The translations under genes were made by a program, and so were the position numbers. From Agapetus fuscipes (taxonomy: Eukaryota; Arthropoda; Insecta; Trichoptera; Glossosomatidae), in contig OX637363.1 in assembly GCA_951799405.1 (NCBI GenBank), forward strand, positions 2,356,001 to 2,420,000: 64,000 nucleotides of DNA, in the 5' to 3' direction. The notes under the pieces were generated by a model, which worked only from the letters and a program-made list of their open reading frames with translations, was not told the origin of the DNA and searched no databases. This document shows, one piece after another, positions 20,288 to 30,978 of the stretch. Within the stretch, counting starts at the first letter, position 1. Every line of letters begins with the position of its first letter.

Positions 20288-20464
20288 GGACCTATTTATT
20301 TTTACAGGTAAGGGGGCCGACCTCACACCAACCACTTTCAGTTTAAGTGGGGGTTTCCCAGCTCCCGGGGGGGCTGGTTCTCATTTCTTGTGAAGGCTGA
20401 GTAAACCTTTGAGATCGAACCCTTGCTCTCGGCATGGAATGCAAGCATTCTACTAATTGAGCTA
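20288..20464 (-). repeat. tRNA-derived SINE (family C), truncated at the Gypsy edge
   Basis: On the - strand the A box (AGCTCAATTAGTAGAATGCT) and body are present, but the SINE stops at ACCTATTTATTTTT next to the LTR. The missing 3' part is not found on the other side of the Gypsy element. Confidence 0.75.
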
Positions 20465-20471
20465 TCGACCT

Positions 20472-20614
20472 TTTTACGAGCTTGATCGTCGTCGCTACAA
20501 AGCGCCAATTCTCAAGCAAGACCCAGTTGCTGTAAGGCTGGATGGACCTTTGGAATCGAACCCACAACCTTCCCATTCAGAGTCCGCAGTGTTACCACTG
20601 AGCTACGGACCGGT
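20472..20614 (-). repeat. SINE family B, internally deleted
   Basis: The - strand head (GACCGGTCCGTAGCTCAGTGG, GGAAGGTTGTGGGTTCGATT) is joined directly to the 3' body (GTCCATCCAGCCTTACAGC). The tail is of the second type (CAAGCTCGTAAA). Confidence 0.75.
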
Positions 20615-20824
20615 CTATCATTGTCTAATATCAATTCTCACATTATTGTATTTTATATTTTGTTCTTTACTCGGATTGCGTACAATGTGATTTTTACGAC
20701 AATTTCATTTCAAGGTCATCTTTGATTCAAATGGTTGATAAGCCAAACAAGCACTGAGGGGATGAACGGACAGCTCATCACTTTTACAGCTTACCTTTCG
20801 TTGTGCCACTTTGTTTTAAACTAC

Positions 20825-21236
20825 TTTTACTTACTTTACTTTCTTCGGCTCATAAGCCTTGAAGGCTCAGGGCCTCCCGCACCACAATCCTCCAGGACTC
20901 TCTGTCTAGCGCAGCTTCCCTCCATGGTCCCCTCACTCCCAGAACTTCGGCGTCGGCTTCAACGTTGTCTGCCCACCGCATCCTGGGACGTCCGAGTGGT
21001 CTAACACCTGAGGGGGCACCATCCAAGACTGTTCTGATGATCCTGGAGTCCTCTGCACGTGCTACATGTCCGGCCCACTAGAGTCTTCTTGATTTCATTA
21101 CCGACACTATGTTTGCATCTTGAAACACGGACATCAGCTCCGCGTTGGTCCGGATACGCCACCTGTCATCTTCAAAAACAGGTCCGAGAATGCGACGAAG
21201 CATTTTGTTCTCAAAGACCTGGAGAGATTTTTTTTT
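20825..21236 (-). mobile_element. LINE C-terminal fragment
   Basis: Longer version of the insert at 1980-2167. The - strand encodes a GHVARAEDSRIIRTV-type segment, then GRPRMRWADNVEADAEVLGV. The 3' end is an AAGTAAG-type tail at 20825-20835. Confidence 0.75.
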
Positions 21237-21411
21237 TCGATAAACCATAAAATGTTTGGCTTCACTGATTGCTCAACAAAATAACGTTTCAGTATATTTC
21301 ACTTCCTTACCGAAGCATCTTCCAGTAAAAACTTTAAAAAAAAACATGATTCATAATATTATGACATCTACATTGCAAAAAGTATCTAAACCATTGGAAT
21401 AATAAAGTATC
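21237..21411. other. No recognisable gene
   Basis: AT-rich spacer. Confidence 0.4.
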
Positions 21412-21548
21412 TATAATTTAAGCTGCAAAGATATGTTAACATTTAAGGCTCATATGAAATGCAAGCCTACAGACAGGCACATGTAGGTTCGCGCCTACAC
21501 ATTCTGCATGTGTGCATACAAATAAAGAAAACCTCACATGGACATAAA
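21412..21548 (-). mobile_element. LINE 3' UTR fragment (family A)
   Basis: The tail half of the unit, diverged (CTATAATTTAAGCTGC to CTCACATGGACATAAACC). Confidence 0.7.
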
Positions 21549-21684
21549 CCTCAACTAAAAAATAATTAAAATCATTGATAGATGTAGGTACCTACTTGCA
21601 TCGTTCATGCGGTCTTACAGTGAGCCATGATAATTGTGATATCTGGGGACTATAAATTATTTTAACGAAAATATGGTTAAAGAA

Positions 21685-22018
21685 AGAATGAAAGTTGAAA
21701 GAGGATGTGAAAGTTAAGGTACAACAGAATGTGATGAGATGGTTTGGGCATGTGGAAAGAATGAATGATGATAGACTGACAAAGTATGTAAACCGAGGTA
21801 GTGTGAAAGGAAAAAGAGGTAAGGGACGACGGAGAAAAGTATGGAGTGGTCAGATTGAGAATGTGAAGGAATGGGATATACTAAGTTAGGGTATAAGGAG
21901 AAAATGCATGTAAAAGGTGATGGATATGAATGAATTGAAAGAGGATAAGAAAAAATGGAGGCAGCTCTGCAGAGGCTCTGGCCACCCCTAGCGGGATGGC
22001 GACAGAGTTACAGATACA
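21685..22018 (+). mobile_element. LINE ORF2 C-terminus, (TTACAG)n type
   Basis: Encodes LKEDVKVKVQQNVMRWFGHV and KGRRRKVWSGQIE before a stop. It ends in CACCCCTAGCGGGATGGCGA and CAGAGTTACAGATACAGTTAC. Broken by stops. Confidence 0.75.
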
Positions 22019-22042
22019 GTTACAATGTCACTGTCAGCCATT

Positions 22043-22258
22043 AGTATTCGCATGACTTATAGGTTGGTATGAGGCTTACCACCCATACTGTAAAAAATGG
22101 TTCACTTTGCCAATTGTCACCTCTGTTTTAGGGAAGGTCAGCAGGAGTTGCATGGTGTACGTCCATTTGAGATTTGGTTTTTTTGTTGTAGGCATTGAGT
22201 AGGTTCACATGCGGCATGCGCAAGCTAGAATGCATGTAATGTGAATCCCCAATGTGAC
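22043..22258 (+). mobile_element. LINE 3' UTR (family A)
   Basis: GACTTATAGGTTGGTATGAG through ATGTGAATCCCCAATGTGAC; the tail is missing. Confidence 0.8.
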
Positions 22259-22411
22259 AATATGGCACCTGCAGCTGTCTTTCAAATTGTCACCTAGATA
22301 AGCTCATCTCTTCTTCTTCGGTCCTTCCAACACAGCCTGGACCTCACCACGTCCCTTCATCAATTGGAAGTAGAACCATCTTTTACTTACTCATTTCTTG
22401 CTTTGTTTCAG

Positions 22412-22571
22412 GATTGCAACGTCGCCCAGCAAATGTTGGTTCCTCTAACGGCACATCTCAGCGGGACTCCCAGCTCCTCTCTCTCCTGGCTGCCAGACGA
22501 AGGCAACTCCTGACAGAGAGACTTGGAGCTCATCTGGCCACCATTGCGACGTTTTCCTTAAGACCCGATAA
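22412..22571 (+). CDS. RTK exon 1 of those visible
   Basis: The acceptor TTTGTTTCAG precedes it and GTGAGT follows. It enters with one base owed from an unseen exon and leaves two bases (AA), which complete an AAG codon with the next exon. It encodes a basic stretch ([20 protein letters not shown]). Only this frame is open across the exon and it fits the next exon exactly. Confidence 0.65.
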
Positions 22572-25500
22572 GTGAGTTAAATCTAATTTGATCTAATCTA
22601 TGTTGCAAAGATATGTAACATTAAGAATTCACATTATATGCATTTTCACAAGCAGTCACGTATGCTCAAACCCTCATCACACCCGTCCTGGATGTATGTG
22701 TCAGAGGGATCCACAGAATATGGATGCTCATACAAATTACAAAGCCATATATTTTCTCAGGTGGCGGAAGGCCTTCCGTCTTCTTCGGGTGAAGTAAAAG
22801 CAACGTCACAACAAAACAATAACTTCTAGGTCAGAGCGTGCCATGACTCTAAATGTAAATGGTTCGATGTTACTGAAGCTAATAGCATACCTCAGGTGGC
22901 ATTCCTTGTGGGGCTGTTGCTAGATCACGAGTAGCGTGAATAATGATTTAGTAGACACGTATAAGTTCACACTTAAACACGCCGCATGTGGACCTACAAT
23001 ATAAAAACCCGAATCTCAAATGAACATACAGCCTGCAACTCCTGCAGACCTTCCCTGAAACAGGGGTGCGACATTGGCAAAGTGAACCATTTTCTATGGC
23101 ATGGGTGGTCATCAGGCGCATACCAACCTATAAGTCAAGGAAAGCTGGGGAGTGCAAATGCTTTAAAATCTCATTTAAGAGTGTGATTGTGCAGGAGGTT
23201 CTATGATTGTGCTTTGACCTTGCAGTGAATTCACAAATGGCACTTCTTTTCTTATTGTTATGCATGTTTTAGTAATGTATGCTTAAATTTCATTTTCTAC
23301 TTGCAGGCAATTTTTCACACCCGCTCAACTAGAAGTGACAGAGCTCAGCAATTCCGTGCACCGGAGACCAAACACACAGGATTCCATCAGCCAAAAACAA
23401 ACAACAACCACCGGGAAACCCAGCAGTAAACCATTATTTAGAGTAGAACCAAATATAGCAAAATTGTCCAATTCAGCAACCAATGTCAAGTATGTGGATA
23501 CAAAACCGATTCCAGTTACCAAGACGCTTCAAGATGTTAAAAATATGAGATCTGAACTATTGCATAGCCGGAGAAAGTCAGTTGCTGATGGCAGATTCAG
23601 TCAAGGTACTAAGAAGCCATTGATTGATCTGTCAGTTGTGAGCCATGAGACATTTGGGATACCTGAAAGAAACAGTGATGTCATCTTGATGAAGACTGAT
23701 TCCAAAGAAGAAGGGGATGTAATATTTGATCCAGATGAGGAATTTCAAGTGGATGAGTCCAATCACGGGTTGTATCTTTTGAATTATACCAGCAATGCTA
23801 CTCAAGGAGAGGATCCGAATCATTCAGATGTAACACCTGTCAATCATGTTGAATTGTTAAATTCAACATTTAAAATTGTTATTCCAAATATTGATGACAC
23901 AACTGATACAGAAAGTCAAACTGAAGTTAAAGAAAAGAAGAAACCGGGTGACAGAGAAATTAAAAAGGTTGATGATGGGGGCTTGAAGTTAAATAATGGA
24001 AGCGATGTGATCAATGGAACGAAAATTGATGCAGCAAAGATTGTTAAAACTGATGCCCAGAATGCAGAAAACAATACATTGTTTATATCTGATGAGCTTT
24101 ATAAACATTTTAGACCCCTCGAATCGGAATTACCTGACGAAGAAATGGCTCCTTTTTTATTTTTCGGACAAAAAATCACATTGAGTGCTCCGAATAATAA
24201 TGTTACCAATGCAAATGTATCACCCACAAAGCCGACACCGTTTTTAAGAAGTCAAGATAAGAAAAGAGGATCGTACAGGCCTTCTACTGATAAGATCTTG
24301 GCTACGGAAGGGATTCTAAATCATGAAGAAGAGATAAATGAGAATATGGATGTGTCTGTTGTTAAGAATGTGATAGAGAAGAATAAGATTAGGAATACAG
24401 TGAAGATGCAAGCACCGTCAAAGCAAGTGAATCTAGTGAATGCTTATAGAAAACTAAATGTTACAAACGATGTGATTGCTTCAACGACTGAAAGCTCAAT
24501 AGTTATTGTGCTTCCAGCAAAAAGTGAAAAGGAAAACACCACAAGCAGTGTTAAAGACAGCTTTTATGTCATTTTTAACGCAACAACACCAAATTACAAA
24601 TCAATCAACAGGACGAGTTTCAATTTTAGAAGGAAACCGGCTAAGATAGTCGAGTTGACAACAAGCAGCACGGAACGACCTGTTTCTACGTCAACTGCGG
24701 CAACATCACAAATACCTTCTACTGTTGTATACACAGCTGTTGTGACGTCAGTTTCTGTGACGTCGTCAATAAAAGGACAAAATAAAAATGATAGCAAAGT
24801 GTTTACAGATTACACAACCGACAAATCAAATAATGAAACCATTCAATCGCCGATTGCTTCTAAAAATGAGTACTCGACAACTGAATTGATAGGAAGCACT
24901 GCTTCAACAAGTGCAAATGTAAATATTGATGAAGAAAATGAAAAGAAACGTAATGAAACTGTAAACACGACAAAGTATAGAAAGAAACCTGAAGTCAGAC
25001 AAAGGACTTCAACTAGTAGACCAAGAACAAGGTTCACAGCATACAGTACAAGATCATCTTTAGATAGTAGTGCTCTACCTTCTTCAACACCATTCATCTT
25101 GTATCCCAACAGATCATCCTTCTATCCTAAATCAAGGGACGCAATAAGATCAACTGTTACACCGACAGTTAAAACCACAACCACAACAGAAAATCCAAAA
25201 CTTGCCAATGAAACAAATCTTAGCATTTCATTGATTGGGGAGAAAATATTGTCGAATGCCAGCATAAAAGACATTGAAAAATCTGAAGTTCAAAGTCGAG
25301 TTTCAATTCCAGTGACAAATATACGTAAAAGCAATTCAACCGCTGTAATCGATTGCTTCCGATTCAACAATGGATCGTCAAATTGCAATGAAGACAACAT
25401 TGAGAAACCCATATCCAGTACATCAATCCAACCAGAAACTTTCAACAATCCAACGACTGAATCAAACATATACAAGATCAAAAACACCAGCGAACAACTG

Positions 25501-28500
25501 AGTACCTTTAACAATACGGATGAAACAAACAGTTATTTTTATGTGAGCGATTCAACGACAAATCCTGAAAACATGACTATCAAAATTGTTGGAACACAAA
25601 CTGTTGAAACTACGTCTGAGAAAGTCAATATTGGAGTCTTTAATGTTACAAAGCATCCGTTGGTTAGTAACAATGCATCTACACCGAGCGAAAAAGATCT
25701 CAAAGAGATTTTGCAAAGAAGAAATGGAGAAGTGTACATAGAATTGGAAAAGAGCAATATGACAACTTATGTTTTGGCTGGACTAGGTTTCCTGCCTTTG
25801 ACTATCATTATAATGTTTGTTCTGCGGCATGTCTTCTTCAAGAAAACTAAATCCATTGATTCAGACTACGAAGGCTACTTCCAAGATGACATTAAAAAGG
25901 AGATTACAACTGTAGCTAGACCTCCGTTGCCCACACCAAAGAAACCAGATTCCAAGTGGGAGTTTCCTAGAAACAAATTGAGACTTCAGACCCTCTTGGG
26001 GCAGGGAAATTTTGGACAGGTAATTCATTTTCTTCTAAGAATAACTGTGTGATTATGTCACAGTTATTTTCACCTCAGATCCAGTCACTCTTTTGTGAAA
26101 CTGGATCTGTCTCTCCACTGGTGCTTGTGTTTTCTCTCTTTTAGCCCAGATCAACCATTGACATCTTATACCATATGTCTCCAACTTTTGTCGACAGTCA
26201 CTATCATCCAGATTGTCATTTCAAAAAACTATGTCACATCCGTTTTCACCTTGAAAAAGGATTCAATAGGGTAATTGCAGTAATGGAGAAAACAGTTGAA
26301 AATACTATGGTTGTGTAGAGTACATTTCAAGGATCACAACCATATATTTTTTAAGTAGTAAAAATAAAGATATCATTGGTTATTTTCAAAAATAAAATGC
26401 TGAGAATTTGAGTCCCGCCAAAACGCAGCGCGGCCGGCTAGCCACACTGTGACGTCAAAATGACGTAGATAGATCCGACAGACTACCTGACCCGTCGGTA
26501 CACTGTGAAGATCCAAAGATCCATTGACGTCATATCCGCCTAAATAAAAAAATGCCCTGTTTTACCGGAAATCGAAAATACGCAAACTTTAAAGAGCTAT
26601 AGTTTAACAACTAATCAAGGTTTTATTTTCTTATATGCATTTTTAAAATTTTGTCTATCATTTTATGAAATAAATTAAATAATGTGGAATTACCCTATTG
26701 TGCAGTGTTAAAGACATCTCTTTATTTCCTGAGAGCTATGATTGTAGAGATCATTTACCTTTTCAGGTATGGAAAGCAGAAGCAGATGATTTGACGGGCC
26801 ATGATGGTTTGACTCGTTTGGTTGCCGTGAAGACCATCAAAGAAACGGCAACACAGAAGGAAAAGCAGGAGCTGCTCCACGAGATCTGCATCATGCAGAA
26901 GATTGGGACACATCCTAATGTTGTCACTCTGCTGGCGTGCTGCACAGAGCAAGGTAAGCTATCTTTATCAGATTTTTAACTCCTTACTTTAACTTGCGAT
27001 GATTTTGAGAAAAATAAACTTGTAATTTTGTAAAACGACAACACCAGTTGGAGATGACGGCGTTTGCATGAAATCATACTTTTTCAATTAAAATTACGAA
27101 GGATTAAGTGAGGTTTACATTATATCGCACACAGCAAATGATTTGTTACACTGCGCAGAATCATATCCAATCATTATCTCAAAAATCATAAATTTTGGAG
27201 ATGACGGCGTTTGCAGTTATACGACTCAATTGTAACAGAGGTAGTATTAAATTAAAAGTTAACATTCAACATTGGAAGTTAAAAGATAAAACGCAAAACG
27301 CCACTAAGCTACACATATAGTGTAACTTCTTGCCGCGTTATCCTCGAAGGGGTCGCATGTGGTGAGTTGAACCTATTTCTTTTTACAGGTAAGGGGGCCG
27401 GCCTTACGCCAACCACTTCAGTTGAAGTGGAAGTTTCCCAGCTCCCGAGAGTGCTGGTACTCATTTCTTGTGAAGGCTGAGTAAACCTTGCCGGTATTTA
27501 TTTTGGGGTTTGAAATAAACACCGAAACGGGATATCATTTCTGACACCCTCGGTGGGATTCGAACCCGAGCTTTCGGCATGGAATGCAAGCACTCTACCA
27601 CCTGAGCTATTGACCGGACTTAATAATAAATTAAAAATGAAAAGATAACATTATAATATTCTCCATATTGGTAACGACTTGATGTGAGGCGTGGACAGTC
27701 AACGAATGTGAGTTGAGTAAAGTATGTACCTGAGAGCAATGACTGGAAAGACACTGAATGATAGAGTCCACAATGATTGGGTGATGAACGAGTGTGGTAT
27801 AAAAGAGAATTTAAGAATGAAAGTACCTACATAAAAACACAATGAGATGGTTCGGACATCATGAAAGAATGGATGATGAACGACTAACGAAGAAAGTGTA
27901 CAGAGGAAAGCGTGGAAGGGGAAGACCGATGAAGGAATGGATGCACCAAATTTAATAGGTGAGATTGTGAAAGAATGGAACCTGCAGAGTGAGAATAAGA
28001 GAAGAGTATGTATGAAGAAAGTGATGAATGTTGAAAAGATGAAAGAGATGCAAGGACAGAAAAAAGTGGAGAGGCAACTGCGGAGGTACTGGCCACCCCT
28101 AGTGGAATGGCGGCAGGATATAGTGCAGTACATATATGATATGTATTATATGAGTCCCAAAATTCAGCAGCAAAACTGTTGAAGACATATTGTAAGATAA
28201 GTTTGATTTCAATGTCAGAAAGAGATAGTATTTGCTGAATCAGCTGTTCACTTGCGGCCATCTTGGATTGACAGGTCTTCATACAAATATTGCCGATATT
28301 CGGTAGGTAAGAATTACCGTGGTGATGAGACTCCCAGCCCAGGATTATCAATGACCGATTATTGTTTAATTTTCCAGAGCCGTACCTGCTCATCATGGAG
28401 TATGTGATGTGCGGGAAGTTGCTGACGTATCTCCGTGACAGGCGCAGCAGGCTGGACCGCTTCCAGATGCCGCGCGGAGGACTGACTTCCAGAGACCTGA

Positions 28501-30978
28501 CTGTGTTTGCTTACTGCGTGGCCAGGGGAATGGACTATCTTGCCAGCAAAGGGGTATATACATATCCACGTTTTAATATGTTATTTACTTTAGTTAACAA
28601 ATCAAAGTATCTAACAAGATGCTTGGAATTGTTCTTTTGGGGTCTTGACCGTGGAGCCTGGAAAAGATGGTTGTGGTCAAATTCCGAATAGGTCGCATAA
28701 TATGTACGTGCTCAAATTTTGAAAAGCCCTGAAAACCAATAGGCATCCTTTCAAGGACTAAAATACTGTAACTGTAAAAATTTAAGCGATGGGAAACCTA
28801 ATCTAATCTAAGTTGCAAAGATATGTAATATTGGAGTTCACATTATATGCGTTTTCACAAGCAAACATATGCAAGTTCACGCTTGTACATGCCGCATGTG
28901 AACCTATAAAATAAAAATCCAAATCACAAATGAACATACACCCTGCAACTCTCTTCTTCTTCTTCTTCTTATACAGCCATCTCCATCCACTGCTGGACTT
29001 AGGCCTCCCCCATATCTCTCCATCCATATCTCCAACTCTTGCCGACCTTGAAACGGGGGGGATATTGACAAAGTGAACCATTTCTACAGTATGGGTGGTC
29101 AGGCACATACCAACCTATAAGTCAAGGAACATAGTTATTACACAACAAATTACATTTACATTCAAGGACTAAAATAGTCTCCACTCTCCAGATTTAAAAA
29201 TAACTCAAAAAATTCAACTATACAAATTTAGGATGATGATGATGATGATGATGGATGATTTCTTTCCTGTGGCGCCATTTAATGGTCCAGGACCATCTCA
29301 AGAGACGGAAAACCTGCAGTTTTTAATGATTATAATCGTCAATCTATTCCATTACAGATTGTCCACCGCGACTTGGCCGCCCGCAACGTCCTTGTGGACC
29401 ACAACAAGCTGTGTAAGATAGCGGACTTTGGCATGTCGCGGGAGGTGAACCCGTCGTCGGGCGCTGAGGAGAAGGGCAGCAAGCCGCAGAGGAACGCGCT
29501 GCCCGTCAGGTGGATGGCCCCGGAGGCGCTGCTGTACAGCGTCTACAGCCACGAGACTGACGTGTGGGCCTACGGGGTGCTGCTGTGGGAGATTGTCACG
29601 CTAGGTAAGGCGAATCCGCTAGTTATTTTATGTGATAATGATGAGTTGTTGATTTCTTTTGAGCTATTTACATTTATAATAACTAAACAGTTATTAATCA
29701 AATATTAGACGAACCGTTATACGAGAACTTACATTATTCTCGATTTTCGTTAGCGGCGTAGCTAACATCTTCAGACGACACCCTCTCCGTACAACGACTG
29801 AGGATGAACTGATTTTTTTCACTATAACACTTCGTCACAAATCATGGCATACCTTCGAGCGAAGGTAGTAACTATGATTAGGTTTGTCATGAATATTTAC
29901 ACTTTTATTCTGTTTCCCGTCCACATCATCAGATGGCACTTTGTTATCCGTACATACGAAGCTGATTATATCATTGTCCTTGACACAAATATTAGGTATT
30001 GGTTTCCAAATACTGGACAATTTTAAGCTGTCATCCCTGTTGAAGTTCGGATGCCTATAAATTTCAATGGCTTCTCTCACCAGTCTAGGAATCAAGAAGG
30101 AAACAAGCCATCAATGTCATATTTTGCATGTCTTCAGTGCATTTTGAAATGTACATTATGCTCTAAAAGTAAGCTCTCATGGTTGAAATATTTACTGAAG
30201 GCAAGAAGCACAATCTTTATTGATTTTACATTTTGTAATTCTAGGTTCAACCCCATACGCGGCAATGTCAGGAAGGGAAGTTCTCCACATGGTGACAGAA
30301 GGCTATAGACTGGAGAGACCAGCTCACTGCAAGCCGCATTTATACCAAACCATGCACGCCTGCTGGCACTCCGACCCATCGCAGCGTCCACCATTCTCCG
30401 ATATCAAGAAGCAACTCTCCGAACTCCTCGAAAATGAACCAACCGAAGGCAACTACGTAGATCTAGAAAGCTTCTACCAAGACTCATCCGTTTATAGCGA
30501 CCCTTCTGCAATCATAGAAAACGACGGAGGTATTTCAATAGAGTATTCAGCGGAACTAAACACAAAGCTGCGTAAAGATGAACTACCTAGACGCAGCTTT
30601 CATATCCCGATTACGAATCTGCAGCGGAACTTCTCCGGAGGAAATTTAGCTCTGCGGAGCACAAATTTGAGAAGTGACGGGTTTAGTAATGTAAGAAGTG
30701 GAAGCCACACTACGGTCGGCGGTTTTGGAATTATGGACGGCGGATTCTCTGGCCGAGACGGAAACTTCTGCGATAGAAATGAGACATCTACAAGTTTCCA
30801 TCGAGAACGGGAGACTACTTCTTCGCGGGATGGTCTGAATGTTCCGGGAAGCAGCAATGTTGTGAGTCGGAATAGCTTTAACGGCGTTGGAAATCAAAGA
30901 TCAGGTGGTAGGTCATTCCTGAACAAATCAGGAAGCAATAGAAGTAAGCGGATATCTGAATTTGAATGTGATATATGA
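22412..30978 (+). CDS. Receptor tyrosine kinase, six visible exons (5' end missing)
   Basis: Exons 22412-22571, 23307-26019, 26767-26953, 28378-28553, 29358-29604 and 30245-30978 join in phase to about 1404 codons. All introns are GT-AG. The ectodomain of roughly 870 residues is rich in Ser, Thr and Asn-X-Ser/Thr sites, with no Ig, FNIII or cadherin repeat that I can recognise. One membrane segment lies near residues 871-893. The juxtamembrane part has [10 protein letters not shown], a possible SH3 ligand. Kinase motifs are complete: LGQGNFGQV (950-958), VAVK with Lys979, helix-C Glu996, HRDLAARN (Asp1083), DFG (1101) and APE (1132-1134). The activation segment has no tyrosine. The C-terminal tail has NYVDLE and is Gly/Ser/Arg-rich. 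The style (WEFPR before the kinase, LGSTPY after DVWAYG) recalls the Cad96Ca/FGFR-like group. That is memory-based and the exact subfamily is open. No signal peptide was found, so at least one exon lies upstream. Confidence 0.85.
22585..23142 (-). mobile_element. LINE 3' UTR (family A) in an RTK intron, split by repeat E
   Basis: The tail part is at 22585-22667 and the rest at 22946-23142; the two parts are continuous in the unit. The 278-bp insert at 22668-22945 includes repeat E. Confidence 0.75.
22668..22945. repeat. Repeat E inserted in a LINE end
   Basis: Shares CACCCGTCCTGGATGTATGT, CAGAGGGATCCACAG and GCGGAAGGCCTTCCG-type blocks with 53965-54133, where it is inverted. Confidence 0.6.
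23141..23260 (+). mobile_element. CR1/L2-like LINE 3' end
   Basis: Encodes [13 protein letters not shown] then stop, like the C-terminus at 8240-8262. It is followed by a 3' UTR with AATTCACAAATGGCACTTCT. Confidence 0.5.
23307..26019 (+). CDS. RTK large exon: ectodomain, membrane segment, glycine loop
   Basis: Acceptor TACTTGCAG at 23306; donor GTAATT at 26020. 904 complete codons. Repeated Ser/Thr clusters (for example [17 protein letters not shown]) and many N-linked sites indicate a mucin-like ectodomain. The membrane segment is at about 25759-25840 and is followed by a basic stop-transfer (FKKTK). The exon ends inside the ATP-binding loop after GQGNFGQ, in phase 0. Confidence 0.9.
26160..26620. 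repeat. Repeat F, inverted copy in an RTK intron
   Basis: Inverted relative to 4765-5260 and 6100-6345: ATTTCAAGGATCACAACCAT, GCCAAAACGCAGCGCGGCCG, TGACGTCAAAATGACGTAG and CCATTGACGTCATATCC. Two perfect TGACGTCA sites. Confidence 0.65.
26767..26953 (+). CDS. RTK kinase exon: VAVK lysine and helix C
   Basis: Acceptor TTTCAG, donor GTAAGC. Encodes [11 protein letters not shown] to LLACCTEQ, with the catalytic lysine (VAVKTIKE) and helix-C glutamate (LLHEICIM). Ends one base into a codon. Confidence 0.92.
27300..27619 (-). repeat. tRNA-derived SINE (family C), full length, in an RTK intron
   Basis: On the - strand the head is GATAGCTCAGGTGGTAGAG with B box GGGTTCGAATCCC. The body and the tail (ACACTATATGTGTAGCTTAG) are complete. 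Confidence 0.9.
27700..28135 (+). mobile_element. LINE ORF2 C-terminus, degraded, in an RTK intron
   Basis: Encodes an interrupted [20 protein letters not shown] and a [13 protein letters not shown] segment, ending CACCCCTAGTGGAATGGCGG, like the (TTACAG)n-type LINE ends. Confidence 0.75.
28237..28355. mobile_element. MITE M2 inner element, partial
   Basis: TGCGGCCATCTTGGATTGAC, CTTCATACAAATATTGCC, ATTCGGTAGGTAAGAATTAC. It matches the inner inverted-repeat element at 53119-53305. Confidence 0.65.
28378..28553 (+). CDS. RTK kinase exon: hinge and helix E
   Basis: Acceptor TTTTCCAG, donor GTATAT. Encodes [20 protein letters not shown] to [12 protein letters not shown], in phase with both neighbours. 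Confidence 0.92.
28797..29130 (-). mobile_element. LINE 3' UTR (family A), split by another LINE scrap
   Basis: The family A unit (28797-28951 and 29035-29130, - strand) is interrupted at 28952-29034 by TTCTTCTTCTTCTTCTTATA, CAGCCATCTCCATCCACTGC and CCTCCCCCATATCTC, a LINE 3' scrap like 13555-13645. Confidence 0.75.
29229..29310 (-). mobile_element. CR1/L2-like LINE 3' terminus with (ATC)n tail
   Basis: A GATGATG run, then TGTGGCGCCATTTAATGGTC. The same end is seen at 36460-36540 attached to a longer coding piece. Confidence 0.65.
29358..29604 (+). CDS. RTK catalytic and activation-segment exon
   Basis: Acceptor ATTACAG, donor GTAAGG. Encodes [26 protein letters not shown] and [15 protein letters not shown]. 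Markedly GC-richer than its surroundings. Between DFG and APE the sequence (starting [15 protein letters not shown]) has serines but no tyrosine. Confidence 0.95.
29709..30106 (-). mobile_element. Penelope-like element 3' fragment
   Basis: On the - strand 30095-29835 encodes [20 protein letters not shown] and [11 protein letters not shown], the style of the C-terminal end of the GIY-YIG endonuclease domain in Penelope-like elements. The 3' part contains a hammerhead-like core (29711-29783). Inserted in an RTK intron. Confidence 0.65.
29711..29783 (-). ncRNA. Hammerhead-ribozyme-like motif
   Basis: On the - strand: CTGAAGA (29774-29768), one extra base, stem II GTTAGC/GCTAAC around a 6-base loop, then GAAA (29748-29745). 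A hairpin CGAGAA/TTCTCG follows for stem III. ACGGT after the putative cut can pair with the bases before CTGAAGA as stem I. Two mismatches at the base of stem III and the extra base after CTGAAGA suggest reduced or lost activity. Confidence 0.55.
30245..30978 (+). CDS. RTK last exon: C-lobe and tail
   Basis: Acceptor TTGTAATTCTAG. Begins [20 protein letters not shown] and covers the [14 protein letters not shown] motif. The tail of about 190 residues has [10 protein letters not shown] and then Gly/Ser/Arg-rich sequence. Stop at 30976-30978. Confidence 0.92.
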
